64,000 nucleotides of DNA, taken from assembly GCA_040080215.1 (NCBI GenBank), contig JBEBIT010000008.1, positions 14,594-78,593 of the forward strand. Reading direction: 5' to 3'. The DNA is from CAIUGU01 sp040080215 (GTDB lineage: Bacteria > Pseudomonadota > Gammaproteobacteria > Steroidobacterales > Steroidobacteraceae). The notes under the pieces were generated by a model. The model was not told where the DNA came from. It worked only from the letters and a program-made list of their open reading frames with translations, and ran no database searches. This document shows positions 1 through 7,932 of this stretch, piece by piece; the stretch's first letter is position 1, and every line of letters begins with the position of its first letter. The translations under genes and the position numbers were made by a program.

Positions 1-1227
1 GCTCGAGACCAGCGCGCCCGAGATGTGGCTGTCCTTCTCCGGAATGCGCACCGGCTGGCCCTTTGCGTTGAGCTTCGGTTCCGCCCAGTTGGTCGTTCTC
101 GAGAACTTGGATGTGAGCAGGTGTTCACCGGTCGTGCGATCAACGACAAAGAAATAGCCGTTGCGGGCCGCCGTCATCGCTACCTTGCGCATGCGGCCAC
201 CGATCTCGATATCTGCGAGCACCGGCGTCTGCGCGGAGTCCCAGTCATGCGTATCGTTCGGCGAAGTCTGGTAGTACCAGGCCATCTTGCCGGTTTCGAC
301 GTTGATCGCGACGAGCGAGCAGGTGTACAGCGCATCCATGTTCCCGCGGACATCGGCGAAATAGGACGGCGACGGATTGCCGGTACCGATGATGTACAGG
401 TTGGTTTCCGGGTCGTACGAACCGGGTACCCACGGATTGCCGCCGCCGTGGCGAGCAGCGTAGAGGTCTTTCCACGTCTCGAGCCCCGGATCGCCGGCCT
501 TCATCGGGACGGCATACCACTTCCACTGCAATGCGCCGGTTTCGGGATCGAACGACTGCAGGAAGCCCGGCGCATCGAGATCGTTGCCGGCGCCCACCAG
601 GACATGATTGCCGACCACGATGGGCGCGGGTGTCGAGAAATACTGTTCCTCGAAGCTCGCGATCTCGACGTGCCAGCGCTCCTTGCCTGTGGTTGCATCG
701 AGCGACACGAGGTAGTTGTCGGGCGTTTCCATGAATAGGTAGTTGCCCCACATGCCGAGGCCGCGGTTGCCGATATGGGTGCCTCCGCGCGTCTTCCAGT
801 GGTAATGCCACAAAATCTTGCCGCCCCGCGCATCGACCGCCCAGGCGTTGTCGGGCGTGGAGACATACAGGATGCCGTTCACCTGCAGGATGGACGCACG
901 GATGTTCGCGACCAGCGCCGCAAACAGCTTGCCCTCACCGACACCGCCGATGTTTACGGGATGGGGGCCGCGATCGCCAGCGCCTGCAACGACGCGGGTG
1001 CTCCAGGCGAGCGAGAGCTGCGTGACGTTGGATTGGTTGATCTGGTCGAGCGAGCTGTAGCGTTTGCCGCTGTAGTCCCCGGAATAAGTCGGCCATGAGT
1101 CCGGAGCAGGCTTCAGGATGCTGGAGGGATGCAGTCCCTGAGCCGGTTCGGCAGCGAGGAGCGGGGAGCCGAGGGTTACGGCGAAACCCAGGAAGCATCC
1201 GAGCAGGCGATATGCGGTTGTCGTCAT
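1..1227 (-). CDS. PQQ-dependent alcohol dehydrogenase, methanol/ethanol type (C-terminus beyond window)
   Basis: Periplasmic quinoprotein that would oxidise an alcohol, aldehyde or sugar hydroxyl and pass electrons to a cytochrome c. The visible 409 residues start with a Sec signal peptide (about 1-26). Propeller motifs follow: WPTYSGDYSGKRYS (45-58), GTGNPSP (281-287) and the DTHDWD segment (325-330), which carries the catalytic-aspartate region of the methanol-dehydrogenase family. The vicinal Cys-Cys pair of classical methanol dehydrogenase is not seen in the visible part. The gene runs off the left edge, so any C-terminal heme domain is unknown. It starts one base after the stop of the diheme cytochrome gene, so the two are surely co-transcribed. 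Family assignment is firm; substrate is unknown. Confidence 0.92.
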   Translation of the reverse strand, partial: MTTTAYRLLGCFLGFAVTLGSPLLAAEPAQGLHPSSILKPAPDSWPTYSGDYSGKRYSSLDQINQSNVTQLSLAWSTRVVAGAGDRGPHPVNIGGVGEGKLFAALVANIRASILQVNGILYVSTPDNAWAVDARGGKILWHYHWKTRGGTHIGNRGLGMWGNYLFMETPDNYLVSLDATTGKERWHVEIASFEEQYFSTPAPIVVGNHVLVGAGNDLDAPGFLQSFDPETGALQWKWYAVPMKAGDPGLETWKDLYAARHGGGNPWVPGSYDPETNLYIIGTGNPSPSYFADVRGNMDALYTCSLVAINVETGKMAWYYQTSPNDTHDWDSAQTPVLADIEIGGRMRKVAMTAARNGYFFVVDRTTGEHLLTSKFSRTTNWAEPKLNAKGQPVRIPEKDSHISGALVSS

Positions 1228-1228
1228 G

Positions 1229-2062
1229 TTATTTGACCGTAACGAGGTAAGCGGTGACGTCGTGGATGTTCTTGTCGGTGTACTTCGGCAGCAGTGCCTT
1301 GTGGCCGACAAGCGGGTCCATGATCTCGACCTTCGGCGAGTCGCCCTTGCGCGTGAAGGTCCGCTGGGCGCCGTCGGGCAGCCGGATCGTCAGCGTGAAC
1401 TCATCGATCCGCAGCAGGTCGCCGGTGGCGGTGCCGGTTGTCGTGGTGACACTCGCTCTCGAACAAGTGCCGCTCGCGGGCATCAGCCAGCGCTGCTGCA
1501 GGGGACGCGCCTCGGTGTACTTGGCGCCGATGCCCTTCAAGTCGCCGGTAACCGAGTGGCAGCTGGCGCAGTTCTCGCCGAAGAAGCGCTTGCCTGCGTT
1601 CGCGTTGCCGGTGACGAACTCGGCTGGCCGCATGCGGGCCGGGTCGCGGCTGCTGATCGAGAAGCTGTGCAGGAACTCGGCGATGTCCGCCATCTGTTCC
1701 TTCGACAGCGAGAACGCGGCCATTGCGGTTCCCGGCACACCCTTGGTCACGATGTCGGAGATCAGCTCGCCTTTCTGGTCCCTCAGTACGAGCTGCGAAC
1801 GCAGCAGGCTCGGGCCGCCGTCGCCGCCGCGCGTATCCTTGCCGTGGCAGAAGGCGCAGCCGTTCAACTGGTACAGGGCCGAGCCGCGTTCGACGGCCGC
1901 CGGATCGGTCGTGCGTTCCGGATAGGCCTGCACTTGCTGGAAGGCGGGGATCTCCGACTCGCATTGCTTGAGGGCCTGGGCAGCCGCGTTGCCCGACAGC
2001 GTGAGCAAAGTGGCGATTGCGGTGCTCAGCTGCAACGTCTTAAGCAATTTCCGGTTGCGCAA
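1229..2062 (-). CDS. secreted diheme cytochrome c
   Basis: Likely electron acceptor of the adjoining PQQ dehydrogenase. There is a Sec signal peptide (about 1-28, cut near NAAAQA) and two CxxCH heme sites: C69-C72-H73 in a GCAFCHGKD context, and C165-C168-H169 in ENCASCHS. I chose the TTG at 2062 because AGGGGA lies a few bases upstream and the hydrophobic leader follows directly; the open frame extends further upstream but that part has no signal-peptide character. The length (277 aa) fits a tandem class I cytochrome. The C-terminal 90 residues after the second heme are not a recognised domain but contain KNIHDVTAYL, typical of a last cytochrome c helix. First gene of a leftward operon with the PQQ dehydrogenase. 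Confidence 0.88.
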   Translation of the reverse strand: MRNRKLLKTLQLSTAIATLLTLSGNAAAQALKQCESEIPAFQQVQAYPERTTDPAAVERGSALYQLNGCAFCHGKDTRGGDGGPSLLRSQLVLRDQKGELISDIVTKGVPGTAMAAFSLSKEQMADIAEFLHSFSISSRDPARMRPAEFVTGNANAGKRFFGENCASCHSVTGDLKGIGAKYTEARPLQQRWLMPASGTCSRASVTTTTGTATGDLLRIDEFTLTIRLPDGAQRTFTRKGDSPKVEIMDPLVGHKALLPKYTDKNIHDVTAYLVTVK

Positions 2063-2192
2063 ACGGGTTCCCCTGTCTTTTAGGTCGCCCCTCGATGTCG
2101 GGGCGGATTGTCGATGCGGATTCTGCAATTGCGGAAGCGGCAGCACAAACCCAAGTGCGGGGCGCTGCCGGCAGTCATCACGCGGCGATAGT

Positions 2193-2206
2193 AGTAATCG
2201 ATTACA
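2193..2206. promoter_or_regulatory. LacI-type operator, class I
   Basis: AGTAATCGATTACA contains a perfect 12-base palindrome, GTAATCGATTAC, with a central CG as in LacI/PurR-family operators. It matches the sites at 2389, 12202 and 28271. It lies about 130 bases upstream of the cytochrome start. Confidence 0.6.
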
Positions 2207-2388
2207 GGGTTTTAGGGAAGCACCCGAAGCGCGGCAGCGGACACGTTGTTCGCCGCTTGCGCGGGCGTGGACCTTCACGGACTGTTTTGCTGCGATGCCG
2301 CATAGACTCCCTGCCAAACCGGGGCACAGACAAAATCAATTCGTGCTCTGGACATAAACCCCACTTCGCGCGCATATTCCCGACCAAA

Positions 2389-2402
2389 GGTAATCGATTA
2401 CA
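2389..2402. promoter_or_regulatory. LacI-type operator, class I
   Basis: GGTAATCGATTACA repeats the GTAATCGATTAC core of the site at 2193. It sits between the two divergent operons, about 150 bases before the 2554 start. Confidence 0.6.
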
Positions 2403-2529
2403 AGAATCAGATACCGCGACGGGGGAAAGGTGGACGCAGTCGGATCGTTCCGCATTCAGGGCGAAGTGCGTGCTGCGCGCGCGCCGAAGTTCGTCGTGGA
2501 CCGATTGTGCCATCGACTGAACCTGCCCT

Positions 2530-2543
2530 GACAGCGCTGCCAC
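2530..2543. promoter_or_regulatory. LacI-type operator, class II
   Basis: TGACAGCGCTGCCA is one mismatch from the palindrome TGACAGCGCTGTCA. The same class occurs in front of the lacI-family gene (13425) and of the 19262/19402 divergent pair. It ends 10 bases before the 2554 ATG, so bound protein would block transcription initiation or early elongation. Confidence 0.5.
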
Positions 2544-2553
2544 CTATTCACGA

Positions 2554-3297
2554 ATGATCGACTTCATGGCCATACACCGTCGCTTTCACGATTCGCGCCT
2601 CCGACGCGCTGCCGTTGCGTGGCTCGCGAGCTGCCTTTTGTCGCCGGTCGCGTCTTACGCGATGGCGCCCGCAGCAGAAGCCCAGGATCTTTCGGGCACC
2701 TGGGAAGTGCGCTACGACAGCCAGAGCGTGCCTGTGGCCAGGCTTACTGCAAAAGCCAAGGCGGCCAGCGCGGCCATGGCAGTGAAGGACATCGAGTCCC
2801 GTCGCTGGTGCCGCATCGGCGGCATGCCTTTCCTCATGCTCGAATCCCCGTTGCTGATTATCCGCCAGAGCCGTGCCGAGATCGTGGTCGCACCGCAGGT
2901 GCAGGCCGTCGCCCGGCACCTCTATACCGATGGCGTCGCCCGTGCCGACCTCAAGGACTTCGATCCCGCCACGAATGGCTACACGGTGGCTCGCTGGGAA
3001 GGCAGCGTGCTGGTAGCGGAAACGAGCGGCTTCTCGGACCTCGGCATCGTCACGATTCCCGGCGGCGGCTATCGCACGGAGAACTCGCGGCTCGTGGAGC
3101 GCTTTCGGGTGCTCGACGGCGGCAAGCGCTTGTCGGTGACGTCCACGTGGACGGATCCGGGTGTCTTTGCGCAGCCCCATACCTATGAGGTCCGCTATTA
3201 CCGGGCCGATGCCGGCGCGAGCGCATCCGCGCAGGCCTGCAATCCCTTCGAGGCCGGCCGCGAGGCATTCTTCGCGCCGGCGTTAGGTAAGAAGTAA
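2554..3297 (+). CDS. secreted protein of unknown function, DLSGxW family, type A
   Basis: 247-residue exported protein with an N-terminal hydrophobic leader (about residues 15-44). I do not recognise a characterised function. It belongs to a family with six members in this window, sharing DLSGTW near the mature N-terminus, a middle H-x-Y-x-DG element (HLYTDGVA), a WEG-x-x-LV strand, PGGGYRTE, LVERF and a closing DPGVFAQPHTYEV strand. The alternation of short hydrophobic strands suggests a beta-barrel, which is inference. Its closest relative here is the product of 10572-11312; both have SRRWC followed by GMP. First gene of the cassette A-DUF6152-B. An in-frame ATG at 2566 is an alternative start; neither has a clear Shine-Dalgarno sequence. 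Confidence 0.82.
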   Translation: MIDFMAIHRRFHDSRLRRAAVAWLASCLLSPVASYAMAPAAEAQDLSGTWEVRYDSQSVPVARLTAKAKAASAAMAVKDIESRRWCRIGGMPFLMLESPLLIIRQSRAEIVVAPQVQAVARHLYTDGVARADLKDFDPATNGYTVARWEGSVLVAETSGFSDLGIVTIPGGGYRTENSRLVERFRVLDGGKRLSVTSTWTDPGVFAQPHTYEVRYYRADAGASASAQACNPFEAGREAFFAPALGKK

Positions 3298-3309
3298 GGA
3301 GTCCACACG

Positions 3310-3702
3310 ATGAAGTTCCATTTCGCCGCGGCGCTTGCGCTTGGCTTTTCGGGTGCTGCGTTCGCGCATCATTCGTTCTCCATGTTCGACATGGACAAGG
3401 ACGTGACGCTGGAAGGCAGCGTCATCGAATACCGCTTCGGGAATCCGCATTCCCACATCATCATCAAGGTTCCTGCCGGCAAGGCACAGGCAGAGTACGC
3501 CGGCAACTGGGATGTCGAGGGCGGCAGCGCGACCATCATGCGCCGGCAAGGCTGGTCGCGGGAAACCTTCAAGCCGGGTGACGGCATCAAGATAGTCGGG
3601 CACCCGATGCGCGATGGCACCAAGGGCATTTCACTGTTCTACGCGATCATGCCGGACGGCACCCGCCTGTACCACGACATCGCCCGGCCGAAGGCCGACT
3701 GA
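3310..3702 (+). CDS. DUF6152 family secreted protein
   Basis: 130-residue protein with a short signal peptide cleaved near AFAHHSF, so the mature protein begins with a His-His pair. It has the DUF6152 pattern: HHSFSMFDMDK, a strand VTLEGSVIEYRFGNPHSH, then GxxxMxRxGW and DGTRLY near the end. The function of the family is not established; the conserved His residues and the NPHSH segment would allow metal binding (inference). The start has a good AAGGAG 8 bases upstream. It lies between two secreted unknown-family genes with 12- and 14-base gaps, so one transcript. A paralogue is at 10117-10530. Confidence 0.85.
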   Translation: MKFHFAAALALGFSGAAFAHHSFSMFDMDKDVTLEGSVIEYRFGNPHSHIIIKVPAGKAQAEYAGNWDVEGGSATIMRRQGWSRETFKPGDGIKIVGHPMRDGTKGISLFYAIMPDGTRLYHDIARPKAD

Positions 3703-3716
3703 TCTGCGGAGCCAAC

Positions 3717-4490
3717 ATGACCACGCAGACTTCGATGTGGCTGTCCCTCGTGCTTGCGTTGCCGGTGCTGACGGCGACCCAGGCTGTCCATGCGGCGGCC
3801 GCGCCGAACGTCGATCTCAGCGGCTTCTGGGAGCGGCGCGACACGCAGGGCGGCGGCAGCTTCGGCGGCATGCTGGCCAGTTTGCCAAAGGCAGTGCTCG
3901 TGCCGGATTTCGTGCCGCCGCGTGCACCCTCCACGCAGGTTGATCCGCCGAGCACCGGCAAGCCGAATGCGGTCGGGGTGCCGTATATCGTCACGACCGG
4001 CAACTGCAGCACGAGTGCCAGCCTCAACATTCCCTTCATGATGACCCACTCCACGCCGATCGACATCGTGCAGGGTGCGGACGAAATCCTGATCGTTCCT
4101 GAAATGCCGGGCGCGCAGCGGATCTACATGGACGGCCGTGCGCATCCCGCGACGGGTCGCGTGGCGCCGACCGGCCTCGGACATTCCGTCGGCCGATGGG
4201 AAGGCAATGAACTCGTTGTCCATACGGTCGGCATGTCGGCGGGGGGAGGCATTCCGGGCGGGGGCTTTCGCACGCCGGAGACCGAGCTCACGCAGCGCTG
4301 GCGTCTCAAGGAAGGTGGCGCACAGCTCGAGGTCGAGTTCACGTGGGTCGATCCCAAGATCTATGCAAAGCCGCATACCTTCTCGCTGACGTACTTCCGC
4401 ATGCCTCAATCGACCTACGCGCTCGAGGAATGGTGCGATTCCGGCGACCCGTTGCAGCGGCAGTCGATCGTCCCCCCGAAGCAGGACTGA
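3717..4490 (+). CDS. secreted protein of unknown function, DLSGxW family, type B
   Basis: 257 residues with a signal peptide cut after about residue 26 (VHAAAA). Family motifs in order: DLSGFW, a Cys in GNCST, PxxIDIVQ, RIYMDGRAHP, GHSVGRWEG, PGGGFRTPET, LTQRW, WVDPKIYAKPHT and a C-terminal WCDSGDP with PPKQD at the end. The product of 11321-12157 shares the type-B marks: a GNC/GTC Cys, IYMDGR-HP, EWYC/EWC and the PPKQ tail. No function is known to me. Third gene of the cassette; RBS GGAG. The downstream Tat-exported TIM-barrel gene starts 11 bases later, so it is probably in the same operon. Confidence 0.83.
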   Translation: MTTQTSMWLSLVLALPVLTATQAVHAAAAPNVDLSGFWERRDTQGGGSFGGMLASLPKAVLVPDFVPPRAPSTQVDPPSTGKPNAVGVPYIVTTGNCSTSASLNIPFMMTHSTPIDIVQGADEILIVPEMPGAQRIYMDGRAHPATGRVAPTGLGHSVGRWEGNELVVHTVGMSAGGGIPGGGFRTPETELTQRWRLKEGGAQLEVEFTWVDPKIYAKPHTFSLTYFRMPQSTYALEEWCDSGDPLQRQSIVPPKQD

Positions 4491-4501
4491 AGCCGACTCA
4501 C

Positions 4502-5449
4502 ATGCCCTTGCTCAATCGACGGGAATTCTCGCTGGGCCTGCTCGCGGCTGCTGCCGCGTGGCGCACCGCAGAGGCGGCCGGCAAGTTGAGCGCCACGATT
4601 GGTGGCGTGCGCGTCGGTGCGATCACCTACAGTTTCCGCGAGGTGCCGCGGACGCCGGGCAAGGACTTCCTCGAGACGGGCCTCGAGAGCTGCGTGGCAT
4701 CCGGGCTGGGCGTTGCCGAGCTGTGGGCCACGATGGTCCAGCCCGACCAGCCGCTGCTGCCGCGGGGTGGCCAGTACGAGATCGACCCGGCGAATGCCGC
4801 GATGGTGAAGGCCCGGGAAGACATTCGTCGTTGGCGCGTCGATACACCGGCATCGTACTGGCAGGGTGTCCGCCGCCGGTTCGACAAAGCCGGCATCGAG
4901 CTGATCGGCTACTCGCTGACGCTGGCCGATGACTTCACCGACGAGGAAATCGACAAAACGCTGCTCGCCGTGCGCGCCATGGGCATCCGCGACATCGGCA
5001 CGAACCAGACGCGCGTTTCGATGGGCAAGCGCGTTGCGCCCTTCGCTGACAAGCACGGTGTCCGCCTGTGCTTCCACAACCATGCGAATGTCGACCATCC
5101 GAATGAAGTCGCGACGATTGCCAGCATGGAAGAGGTCCTGGCCCAGTCGAAACACTACATGATCAACCTCGACGTCGGCCATTTCGTGGCCGCCAACCTC
5201 GATCCGGTGGCGTTCATCACCAAGTATCATGGCCGGATCAGCTACCTTCATCTCAAGGACCGCAAGCGCGACAATGGGGCCAACATGCCCTGGGGTCAGG
5301 GGGATACGCCGCTCAAGGAAGTGCTGCAGCTCGTGAAGAAGGAGCGCTATCCGATCCCGTGCCTCATCGAGTACGAATACAAAGGCGAGCAGTCGCCGCT
5401 CGTCGAGGTTGGCAAGTGTGTGGAATACATCCGTCAGGCGCTGGCCTGA
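4502..5449 (+). CDS. Tat-exported sugar phosphate isomerase/epimerase-fold protein
   Basis: 315-residue protein of the xylose-isomerase-like TIM-barrel (AP endonuclease 2) superfamily. The N-terminus NRREFSLGLLAAAAAW is a twin-arginine signal, so the enzyme is folded in the cytoplasm and sent to the periplasm. Visible barrel motifs: ITYSFRE early, CFHNHANVDHP (about residues 198-208, metal-ligand histidines), NLDVGHF and YLHLKDR (metal site and strand 8), and CLIEYEY near the end. A secreted member cannot act on phosphorylated cytoplasmic sugars, so a role on an oxidised sugar or glycoside is more likely (inference). Last gene before the TonB receptor; the ATG was chosen because the Tat motif follows at once. 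Confidence 0.85.
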   Translation: MPLLNRREFSLGLLAAAAAWRTAEAAGKLSATIGGVRVGAITYSFREVPRTPGKDFLETGLESCVASGLGVAELWATMVQPDQPLLPRGGQYEIDPANAAMVKAREDIRRWRVDTPASYWQGVRRRFDKAGIELIGYSLTLADDFTDEEIDKTLLAVRAMGIRDIGTNQTRVSMGKRVAPFADKHGVRLCFHNHANVDHPNEVATIASMEEVLAQSKHYMINLDVGHFVAANLDPVAFITKYHGRISYLHLKDRKRDNGANMPWGQGDTPLKEVLQLVKKERYPIPCLIEYEYKGEQSPLVEVGKCVEYIRQALA

Positions 5450-5567
5450 AGGCTTTTCTGTTTTCGATGTATTGATTTGATTGCGTTTTGCAACGTGGCC
5501 ATGCAGGGCAGGGGGCTGTCACTGGCTGGCTTGGATTCAGGAACAATAATCAGGGGAGATCCTGCTC

Positions 5568-7826
5568 ATGACCGAGAAAAGACCGGCTATCCATCTTTCG
5601 CACCTCACCAGGCTGTGCCTGGGACTCGGTGCGCTTACCTTCACGTCGGCCTCGATGGCGCAAGCGCTCGAGGAAGTGGTCGTCACGGCGTTGCGCGTCG
5701 AGTCGAACGTGCAGAAGACCCCGATCGCGATGGAAGTGCTCGACAGCGACGCACTCAAGGACCAGGGCATCGTCAACGTCGCGACGCTCGCCGCAGTGAG
5801 CCCCAGCGTGAACATCACCGGCTTCGGTGGCGGCACCGTGCTCACGGTGCGCGGTGTCTCGAGCCGTGACACGACCGAGATCGGCGATCCGGCCGTGGTC
5901 GTGAGCGTCGACGGCTTCTACCAGGACCGTTCGTATGCGCTCGGCCTCTCCCAGTACGATCTCGCCCGCATGGAAATCCTGCGCGGACCTCAGGGCACGC
6001 TGTATGGCCGCAATGCGACCGGCGGTGCGATCAACATGTTCACCGTGCGACCGAGCAAGGAAGCCGGCGGCTACGCACAGGCGGACTTCGGCAACTACGG
6101 TGCGATCAATGCAGAAGGTGCCATCAACGTGCCGTTCGGCGACCGCGTGCAGATGCGGGCGTCGTTTGGTTCGCTGTACCACGACGGGTATCGCGACGGC
6201 GGCTTCTTCGGCAAGATGGACGACGCCAACTCCCGCTCGGGGCGGTTGCAGTTTGCCTTCCAGCCCACCGAAAACCTTGATCTGTGGATCCTCGCGCAGC
6301 ACACCAAGCAGACGTCGCTTGGCAACTCCGCGAATCTGAGAGGCTATAACGTCCTGCCGGCGACAACCTGCAACATGGTGGCCGCAGGTGCTGTACCGGC
6401 AAGAACCGGACCCTGCCAGCTGGTCAACCACAGCGCGATTCCCGAGCTCGGTGATCCGCAGGTGTATACGAAGTATTACATGTCGCAGCTCAACCTGGAT
6501 GACACGGTCGTCAAATGGAATGCGACCCTTCGCACGCCGATCGCGACCATCACGTACCTCGGTGGTTACGACCGTCTGGATTGGGATTCCTACAATCCGG
6601 GAGCCACCTTCCCGAGTCCGCTCAACGTAGCCACCGTGCAAGCGAACTTCGCCACCGTCTACAACCAGACGGAAAAGCCGCGGACGACGAACCACGAACT
6701 GCGGTTCCAGTCGGTCGACCCGGACGCAAGGTTGACGTGGCAGTTCGGTGCGTTCTACTTCAAGAACGACAACGACCTGGACTCTTTCAACCAGCGTCCG
6801 AACGGCACGGCGAACCCGACGCCGGTCATCCACTTCATCTACGACGTCGGCATCAAGTCGCTGGCCGAGATGGCCCAGGTGGCGTTCAAGGTGACGGACG
6901 ACTTCAAGGTCACGGCCGGCTTCCGGCACAACAAGGACGAGAAGTCGCGCCAGGGTTACTTTGGTGGGTTCCAGTACCTGCCGCCGACGCAGCCGCTGGT
7001 CATCAGCCCCGGAAGCGACATCAGCAAGAACACGTACCACCTCGGCCTCGACTGGCAGCTGAACCCGGACTCGCTCCTCTATGCGAAGTACGGCACAGGC
7101 TACAAGTCGGGCGGCTTCACGGACATCGCGCCGTACGGTCCCGAAGAGATCAAGACCTACGAAGTGGGTTCGAAGAACCGCTTCTTCAACAACCAGGTTC
7201 AGTTGAACCTGTCGGCCTACCGCAGCGACTACAGCGGCCAGCAGGTGCAACAGATCGTCCAGGGTGGTGGTGGACTCAAGATCGAGAACGCGGGCGAGAC
7301 CAAGCTGCAGGGTCTTGAAGCCGAACTCACCATGTCCTCGGACCTTGGACAGCTCGAGTTCAACCTGGCCTACCTCGATGCCGAGTTCACGAAGTTCGAC
7401 CTTGCGTACGGTGCGCCCGTGTTCGACGTCACCCGCCAGGCATGGGCCAGTCTTGCGACGGTCAATGTCGACCTCTCGGGCAATCGTCCGCAGCAGGCCC
7501 CGGAGTGGACGATCGGTGCGGCCGTGCAGCGCTCGTTCAATGTCTGGGACGGCGAGCTGACGACGCGTGTGCAGACCAAGTACCAGACGGAGCAGTTCTA
7601 CACGTTCTTCAACCGTCCGGACGACATGCAGAAGGCGTATGCCACCATCAACTTCCTCGCGACGTATGCGCCCACCGGCAGTCCGTGGCAGTTCCAGGCG
7701 TACGTGAACAACCTGAGCAACGAAACGGTGTTCTCGAACGCGGGTCCCAACGATCGCTCGTTTGTGTACTCCTACACGTATCAGGCGCCGCGCACGTATG
7801 GAGGCCGCGTCAGCTACAAGTGGTAA
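5568..7826 (+). CDS. TonB-dependent outer-membrane receptor
   Basis: 752-residue outer-membrane transporter. A signal peptide ends near residue 32, followed by the TonB box EEVVVTA (about 35-41). A plug domain follows with VLTVRGVSS and the RGPQGTLYGRNATGGAIN signature, then a 22-strand barrel ending in the aromatic residue of VSYKW. The plug and QGTLYGRN motif place it with receptors of the wide TonB class often found beside catabolic genes in plant-matter-degrading proteobacteria, rather than with siderophore receptors; this is context inference. It is preceded by a 118-base gap without a clear operator and followed by a strong terminator, so it can be its own unit. It probably imports the substrate of the island. 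Confidence 0.93.
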   Translation: MTEKRPAIHLSHLTRLCLGLGALTFTSASMAQALEEVVVTALRVESNVQKTPIAMEVLDSDALKDQGIVNVATLAAVSPSVNITGFGGGTVLTVRGVSSRDTTEIGDPAVVVSVDGFYQDRSYALGLSQYDLARMEILRGPQGTLYGRNATGGAINMFTVRPSKEAGGYAQADFGNYGAINAEGAINVPFGDRVQMRASFGSLYHDGYRDGGFFGKMDDANSRSGRLQFAFQPTENLDLWILAQHTKQTSLGNSANLRGYNVLPATTCNMVAAGAVPARTGPCQLVNHSAIPELGDPQVYTKYYMSQLNLDDTVVKWNATLRTPIATITYLGGYDRLDWDSYNPGATFPSPLNVATVQANFATVYNQTEKPRTTNHELRFQSVDPDARLTWQFGAFYFKNDNDLDSFNQRPNGTANPTPVIHFIYDVGIKSLAEMAQVAFKVTDDFKVTAGFRHNKDEKSRQGYFGGFQYLPPTQPLVISPGSDISKNTYHLGLDWQLNPDSLLYAKYGTGYKSGGFTDIAPYGPEEIKTYEVGSKNRFFNNQVQLNLSAYRSDYSGQQVQQIVQGGGGLKIENAGETKLQGLEAELTMSSDLGQLEFNLAYLDAEFTKFDLAYGAPVFDVTRQAWASLATVNVDLSGNRPQQAPEWTIGAAVQRSFNVWDGELTTRVQTKYQTEQFYTFFNRPDDMQKAYATINFLATYAPTGSPWQFQAYVNNLSNETVFSNAGPNDRSFVYSYTYQAPRTYGGRVSYKW

Positions 7827-7855
7827 GCCTGGAATAGGGCGCTGTCAGAGACTCC

Positions 7856-7891
7856 AGCCGCGACGTGCTCAAGGCGTCGCGGCTTTTTTTT
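7856..7891 (+). terminator. Rho-independent terminator after the TonB receptor
   Basis: A perfect 10-bp stem AGCCGCGACG / CGTCGCGGCT with a 9-base loop runs into eight T. It lies 29 bases after the receptor stop and separates the receptor from the next gene. Confidence 0.9.
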
Positions 7892-7932
7892 GCTCGATGA
7901 CGGCAGCGATGAACCCATTTGCAAGGTGCAGG

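Larger units (their letters stand above)
2063..2553. promoter_or_regulatory. divergent regulatory region with three LacI-type palindromes
   Basis: This 491-base gap separates the leftward cytochrome/PQQ operon from the rightward cassette starting at 2554. No convincing gene is seen in it. It holds two copies of the same palindrome, AGTAATCGATTACA and GGTAATCGATTACA, 196 bases apart, plus a different palindrome ending 10 bases before the 2554 start. Two operators at this distance would allow looping. Which regulator binds is inference. Confidence 0.6.

Noticed and set aside
2202..2543. 113-codon leftward frame in the 2063-2553 gap
   Set aside because: No RBS, no recognisable domain, and it runs through two palindromic operators; regulatory DNA is the better reading.
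5510..5530. CTGTCA half-site upstream of the TonB receptor
   Set aside because: Only one half fits class II (9 of 14 positions overall), too weak to call.
5550..7250. 566-codon open frame antisense to the TonB receptor
   Set aside because: A shadow of the high-GC receptor gene; Arg/Val/His-rich composition with no domain, while the sense frame has a complete TonB receptor.
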